From: Oscillospiraceae bacterium
GTDB taxonomy: Bacteria; Bacillota; Clostridia; Oscillospirales; Oscillospiraceae
Direction of reading: 5' to 3'
Assembly (NCBI GenBank): GCA_020025575.1
Contig: JAHHRW010000006.1
Coordinates: 1 to 64,000 of the forward strand
DNA length: 64,000 nt
The notes beneath the pieces are model-generated. The model searched no databases and was not told the origin of the DNA. It was given only the letters and a program-made list of their open reading frames with translations. Each line of letters starts with the position of its first letter. The stretch's first letter is position 1. Positions 60,717-64,000 of this stretch are shown here, piece by piece. Made by a program: the position numbers and the translations under genes.

Positions 60717-60749
60717 ACAGTAAGAAGTTCAAAAAAGGGGGTATCTTCT

Positions 60750-61118
60750 ATGCAATGTTTGAAATGTGGGCGTGAAACTCAGGATTCCCATGTGTTTTGT
60801 GATGCATGTCTTGCCAAGATGGGAAAACGTCCGGTGAAACCCGGAACCCCTGTTACCATATATAAACGCGCAACGAAACCTGCCAGCAGTAATCCCAGTA
60901 AAAAGCAGAAGAAAGCAGAGGAACTCTTACCCAAACTGCAAAAGAAAAATCGTAATTTGCGAACCACTGTGGTTGTCCTATCCATATTACTGGTGCTTAC
61001 CATGGGTGGTCTGTTTTTCAAGGTTTATCAGGACTTTGGTAAATTACCCTTGGGACAGAACTACACCACCGTCACATTGCCCTCAGCAGAAATCATTCCG
61101 CTACCGTCTTCTCGCTAA
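60750..61118 (+). CDS. Zinc-ribbon membrane protein, unknown function
   Basis: A 122-residue protein: an N-terminal zinc ribbon (CLKC at 3-6 and CDAC at 17-20), a Lys/Pro/Ser-rich basic linker with a short coiled coil (KKAEELLPKLQKKNRNLR near 54-71), a membrane helix (about 73-92) and an external tail of about 30 residues. Such zinc-ribbon proteins are frequent near parAB in Oscillospiraceae-type genomes, though I know of no assigned role. AAAAGGGGG precedes the ATG. The transcript ends in a terminator that overlaps parS site 1. Confidence 0.7.
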   Translation: MQCLKCGRETQDSHVFCDACLAKMGKRPVKPGTPVTIYKRATKPASSNPSKKQKKAEELLPKLQKKNRNLRTTVVVLSILLVLTMGGLFFKVYQDFGKLPLGQNYTTVTLPSAEIIPLPSSR

Positions 61119-61188
61119 TTTTCCCGACAAGGCACTGTTTATACACTTTTCAGCGTTTTCTCCCGAGAATATCTCATGATTGTTTTAA

Positions 61189-61204
61189 TGTTTCACGTGA
61201 AACA
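61189..61204. promoter_or_regulatory. parS site 1
   Basis: TGTTTCACGTGAAACA, a perfect 16-bp palindrome identical to the Spo0J/ParB binding consensus. It is 150 bases before parA. Its right end forms part of the terminator stem at 61201-61229. Confidence 0.95.
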
Positions 61205-61229
61205 CCTCTCTTTTTGAGGGGTGTTTTTT
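61201..61229 (+). terminator. Terminator overlapping parS site 1
   Basis: AACACCTCTC pairs with GAGGGGTGTT (one G-T wobble) around TTTTT, followed by a T run. It ends the zinc-ribbon gene and insulates parA from it. Confidence 0.85.
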
Positions 61230-61244
61230 GTGTATCCATCCATT

Positions 61245-61260
61245 TGTTTCACGTGAAACA
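61245..61260. promoter_or_regulatory. parS site 2
   Basis: A second perfect TGTTTCACGTGAAACA, 56 bases after the first and about 25 bases upstream of the parA promoter. Confidence 0.95.
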
Positions 61261-61282
61261 TGGATTTCATATGGAAAGTCTA

Positions 61283-61310
61283 TTGATTTTTCCTTAGAAA
61301 CTGTTATAAT
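61283..61310 (+). promoter_or_regulatory. Promoter of parAB
   Basis: TTGATT and a perfect TATAAT are spaced by 16 bases, about 29 bases before the parA ATG. Confidence 0.62.
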
Positions 61311-61338
61311 AATCCGTAGAAAACTTGGAGGTAATGGA

Positions 61339-62094
61339 ATGGGCAAGACTTTTGCAATTGTGAACCAAAAAGGCGGTGTCGGTAAAACAACAACCGCCGT
61401 GAACCTTTCTGCTGCACTCCACGAGTTGGGATTAAAAACCCTGCTGTGTGATTTTGATCCTCAGGCCAACGCCACCTCCGGACTGGGTATTGAAAAGCGA
61501 AAGATAAAAAAATCCATATACGATGTGATCCTAAATGGCATTCCCGCAAGCGAGGCCATCGTCTCAACACCATACGGTGACATTCTCCCGGCATCCCCTG
61601 ATCTGGCCGGTGCCGCGGTAGAGCTAATCTCCACGGAAGGCCGGGAAAATCAGCTAAAAAATCAGCTCAGCGAGGTAAAGGATGACTATGATGTCATATT
61701 CATCGACTGCCCCCCCTCTCTGGAACTGCTGACTCTGAACGGTCTGTGCGCCGCTGATGCCATTGTGGTTCCCGTCCAGTGTGAGTACTACGCACTGGAA
61801 GGCCTGTCCGATTTGATGGGTACCCTGCGTATGGTCAAGCGCCGCATGAATCCAAAACTGGATCTGTTTGGTGTGGTGTTGACTATGTTTGACGGAAGAA
61901 CCAACTTCTCCAATCAGGTGGCTCAGGAAGTTCGCCGTCATCTTCCCGGAAAAGTCTTTGCAAATGCAATTCCCCGAAACGTCCGCCTTGCGGAGGCTCC
62001 CAGCCATGGTGTGCCGGTCATGAATTACGATCGATCCAGCCGTGGCTCCCAGGCCTATAAGCTGTTGGCCGAGGAATTTAAAGCAAAACTGTAA
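61339..62094 (+). CDS. parA: Chromosome partitioning ATPase ParA (Soj)
   Basis: Walker-type ATPase that, with ParB, segregates the origin region and, in Bacillus, controls DnaA. It has 251 residues: the deviant Walker A NQKGGVGKTTTAVNLSAAL near 9-27 (with the signature Lys), the A' motif CDFDPQANATSGLG near 38, Walker B VIFIDCPPSLELLTLNGL near 120, and the C-terminal PRNVRLAEAPSHGVPV segment. Short N-terminus, as in Soj. GGAGGT is seven bases before the ATG. Confidence 0.96.
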   Translation: MGKTFAIVNQKGGVGKTTTAVNLSAALHELGLKTLLCDFDPQANATSGLGIEKRKIKKSIYDVILNGIPASEAIVSTPYGDILPASPDLAGAAVELISTEGRENQLKNQLSEVKDDYDVIFIDCPPSLELLTLNGLCAADAIVVPVQCEYYALEGLSDLMGTLRMVKRRMNPKLDLFGVVLTMFDGRTNFSNQVAQEVRRHLPGKVFANAIPRNVRLAEAPSHGVPVMNYDRSSRGSQAYKLLAEEFKAKL

Positions 62095-62109
62095 GAAAGG
62101 ATGATTCAT

Positions 62110-62991
62110 TTGGCAAAGCAAAAAGGCCTCGGCAGAGGTTTGGGTGCAATCTTAGGTGATATGCCGGAAGATATCTCCGAAAAGTCCGCCTATCAGCTGC
62201 TCCCCATCTATAAAATAGAGCCCAACCCCGGGCAGCCACGTCGGAATTTTGATGAAGAAGAGCTTCAGTCGCTGGCAGATTCCATTTCAGCCCACGGCCT
62301 GATTCAGCCGTTGACCGTTCGGCAGATGGAGTCCGGTTATTATCAGATCATTGCAGGCGAACGCCGGTGGAGAGCCAGCCGTATTGCCGGACTCAGCGAA
62401 GTTCCCGCAGTCATTATTGAAGCCGATGACCGCAAAGCCATGGAATTGGCGCTCATTGAGAATTTGCAGCGTCAAGACCTGAACCCGGTGGAAGAAGCGC
62501 TGGGTTACCAGAGTTTGATTGATGATTTTGGTCTGACTCAGGAAGAGGCCGCTGAACAGGTTGGAAAATCCCGCCCTGCCGTGGCAAATTCCCTGAGACT
62601 GCTGAATCTGCCCCAGCAAATTCTGGAGATGCTGAAAAGTGGAAAACTGACCGCGGGCCATGCAAGAGCGGTTCTCTCCATAAAGAATGAAAAGAAACAG
62701 CTGGAGGCTGCTCAGAAAATCTCTGCCCTGGACCTGTCCGTCCGACAGGCAGAGCTATTGTGCCGGAACCTTTCTCGTGAACCCGCTCCGGAACCCAAAA
62801 AAGCAACGCTCACCGTTGATTATGTGGCAGAATGCGAAAAAAGCCTGTCCAAGCAGCTGGGCCGCGGCGTGAAGATCGTCAACGGCAAGCGCAAAGGACG
62901 TTTTGAATTGGAATTTTATGGACAAGATGATTTACAGGTTCTGTTGGATGCGCTGATGACCCTGCGGGGCGGCCAGCGTCGTAACTCGTAA
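62110..62991 (+). CDS. parB: Chromosome partitioning protein ParB (Spo0J)
   Basis: CTP-dependent DNA clamp that loads at parS and recruits condensin. It has 293 residues. The N-terminal ParA-activating motif is KGLGRGLGAILG near 4-15; then YKIEPNPGQPRRNFDEEEL, the CTP motif GERRWRASRIAGL near 97, ENLQRQDLNPVEEALGYQSL, and the HTH LTQEEAAEQVGKSRPAVANS near 140. I place the start at TTG, since family members begin MAKxxGLGRGL and AAAGGA stands at proper distance; an ATG three codons earlier sits too near that site. Confidence 0.95.
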   Translation: MAKQKGLGRGLGAILGDMPEDISEKSAYQLLPIYKIEPNPGQPRRNFDEEELQSLADSISAHGLIQPLTVRQMESGYYQIIAGERRWRASRIAGLSEVPAVIIEADDRKAMELALIENLQRQDLNPVEEALGYQSLIDDFGLTQEEAAEQVGKSRPAVANSLRLLNLPQQILEMLKSGKLTAGHARAVLSIKNEKKQLEAAQKISALDLSVRQAELLCRNLSREPAPEPKKATLTVDYVAECEKSLSKQLGRGVKIVNGKRKGRFELEFYGQDDLQVLLDALMTLRGGQRRNS

Positions 62992-63066
62992 GATCCATAC
63001 ATTATATAATATGAATCCGGTGCAGACCCGATTTTGGTCTGCAGGAATAAAGAAGGAGTATGAAAT

Positions 63067-64000
63067 ATGCTGGATATCAAGCTAATTAAAGAAAATCCCG
63101 ATGCCGTCAAGGCCGGTCTTCGTGCAAAGGAAGTGGATTGCGATGCAACCATCGACCGTATTCTGGAGCTGGATGCGCAGCGCCGTGCGCTGATTACCGA
63201 TACCGAGAACAAGAAGTCCCAGCAGAACAAAGTTTCCAAGCAGATTCCCGCCCTAAAGAAGGCCGGTGAAGATGTTTCCCCTATTTTTGCCCAGATGACT
63301 GAGCTGAAAAATGCCATTGCAGCCGATGCCGAGAAGCTGGATGCAGTGGAAAAAGAATACAGAACCCTGATGCTGAGCCTGCCGAATCTGCCCGACCCCG
63401 ACCTGAAGCCCGGCGGAAAGGAAAACAACGAGCCTCTGCGCTACTTCGGTGAGCCGCATAAGTTTGATTTCACACCTGCACACCATGTGGATCTTTGCAC
63501 CAATCTGGGGCTGATTGACTACGAGCGCGGCACCAAGCTGGCAGGTTCCGGCAACTGGATGTACACCGGTCTGGGCGCAAGACTGGAGTGGGCGCTGCTG
63601 AACTATTTTATTGATACGCACATCAGCGATGGATATGACTTCATTCTGCCCCCTCATATGCTGGAGTATCAGTGCGGCGAAACCGCAGGTCAGTTCCCCA
63701 AGTTTGCCGACGAAGTTTACAAGATCGCAAACCCCACCGACGATCGTATTCACTATATGCTGCCCACCGCGGAAGCAGCTCTGGCATCCATGTACCGGGA
63801 TGAAATCCTGACCGAGGCCGATCTTCCCAAGAAATTGTTTGCTTACACCCCCTGTTTCCGTCGTGAAGCCGGTTCCCACCGTGCTGACGAGCGTGGTATG
63901 GTTCGCGGTCACCAGTTCAACAAGGTGGAAATGTTCCAGTTTACCAAACCCGAGGATTCCGACGCAGCATTTGACGAGCTGGTCATCAAGGCTGAGAATC
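63067..64000 (+). CDS. serS: Seryl-tRNA synthetase, 5' part cut by the window end
   Basis: Class II synthetase that charges tRNA-Ser. The first 311 residues are present: the N-terminal antiparallel coiled coil (about 30-105, Lys/Glu/Ala rich), then the catalytic core with GTKLAGSGNWMYTGLGARLE near 155 and motif 2 FRREAGSHRADERGMVRGHQ near 262, and FNKVEMFQFTKPED. AGAAGGAG precedes the ATG. No T-box leader fits in the 75 bases after parB. A short hairpin (TGCAGACC/GGTCTGCA, 63022-63045) without a T run lies between the genes. serS near parAB is common close to oriC. Confidence 0.96.
   Translation, partial: MLDIKLIKENPDAVKAGLRAKEVDCDATIDRILELDAQRRALITDTENKKSQQNKVSKQIPALKKAGEDVSPIFAQMTELKNAIAADAEKLDAVEKEYRTLMLSLPNLPDPDLKPGGKENNEPLRYFGEPHKFDFTPAHHVDLCTNLGLIDYERGTKLAGSGNWMYTGLGARLEWALLNYFIDTHISDGYDFILPPHMLEYQCGETAGQFPKFADEVYKIANPTDDRIHYMLPTAEAALASMYRDEILTEADLPKKLFAYTPCFRREAGSHRADERGMVRGHQFNKVEMFQFTKPEDSDAAFDELVIKAEN

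Noticed and set aside
62992..63066. A T-box leader before serS
   Set aside because: Only 75 bases are available, with no T-box sequence or specifier stem; the one hairpin has no T run.

Overview
The window reads as chromosomal DNA of a spore-forming, anaerobic, Gram-positive bacterium of the class Clostridia, most likely in or near the Oscillospiraceae/Ruminococcaceae. The evidence is: SpoVT, a SpoIIE-type phosphatase and the SpoIV B protease (sporulation); a flavodiiron protein, FeoAB and a ferredoxin-like DUF362 protein (anaerobic life); LCP, FemAB, UppP, alanine racemase and TypA of Gram-positive type; two perfect Spo0J parS sites; and AGGAGG ribosome binding sites with TTGACA/TATAAT promoters. 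I see no prophage, insertion sequence or CRISPR array. Gene density is high and operons are short, often with ATGA or TAATG overlaps.

Layout. 0.3-6.4 kb (minus): U32 protein - Maf - MreC - MreD - PBP2, a cell-elongation operon without mreB. 6.7-9.8 kb (plus): FeoA-FeoB-FeoB-associated protein, then SpoVT. 9.9-16.4 kb: LCP wall-polymer ligase, a DUF362/DUF89 pair, TypA, a DUF421 membrane protein. 16.4-20.5 kb: SpoIIE-like phosphatase; CYTH-exonuclease-CutC. 20.7-25.6 kb: DUF1292, ProC, an aminotransferase, and a DHHW/MBOAT acyl-transfer pair. 25.6-33.1 kb: MntP-VanZ-lipoprotein, a P-loop orphan, Pgi facing glucokinase, flavodiiron protein, Udk-HAD. 33.4-37.6 kb: a ParB/Noc-like protein, a small membrane protein, FemAB-Alr, MarR. 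37.8-43.4 kb: RNase Y behind a long leader, a repeat block, RF3, and NfeD-SPFH. 43.8-52.5 kb: rRNA methyltransferase-lipid kinase, a two-component system with an HtrA protease, UppP-epimerase-nucleotidyltransferase. 52.5-61.1 kb: intergenic repeats, SpoIVB, tRNA Gly-Arg-His, LspA-RluD-HAD, a Cys/Gly-rich small protein, HflKC with a DUF1836 regulator. 61.1-64 kb: two parS sites, ParA, ParB and the start of SerS, an arrangement usually found near oriC.

Functional themes are cell-envelope building (PBP2, MreCD, LCP, UppP, Alr, FemAB, MBOAT/DHHW), envelope protein quality control (two SPFH systems, HtrA, LspA), sporulation, and chromosome segregation.

The most unusual content is non-coding. A repeat family sits directly after the stop codons of rny, prfC and spoIVB in the sense orientation of each gene, and a shortened form follows a zinc-ribbon gene. 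Each copy runs from a GGCGAGTCGCC-like palindrome to a strong terminator, and behind rny it is present as three tandem 155-bp units. A second repeated sequence, rich in CTGTGGA-type and DnaA-box-like motifs, occupies 33.15-33.36 kb and 52.58-52.76 kb. Functions are inferred from sequence reading alone; no database search was possible.
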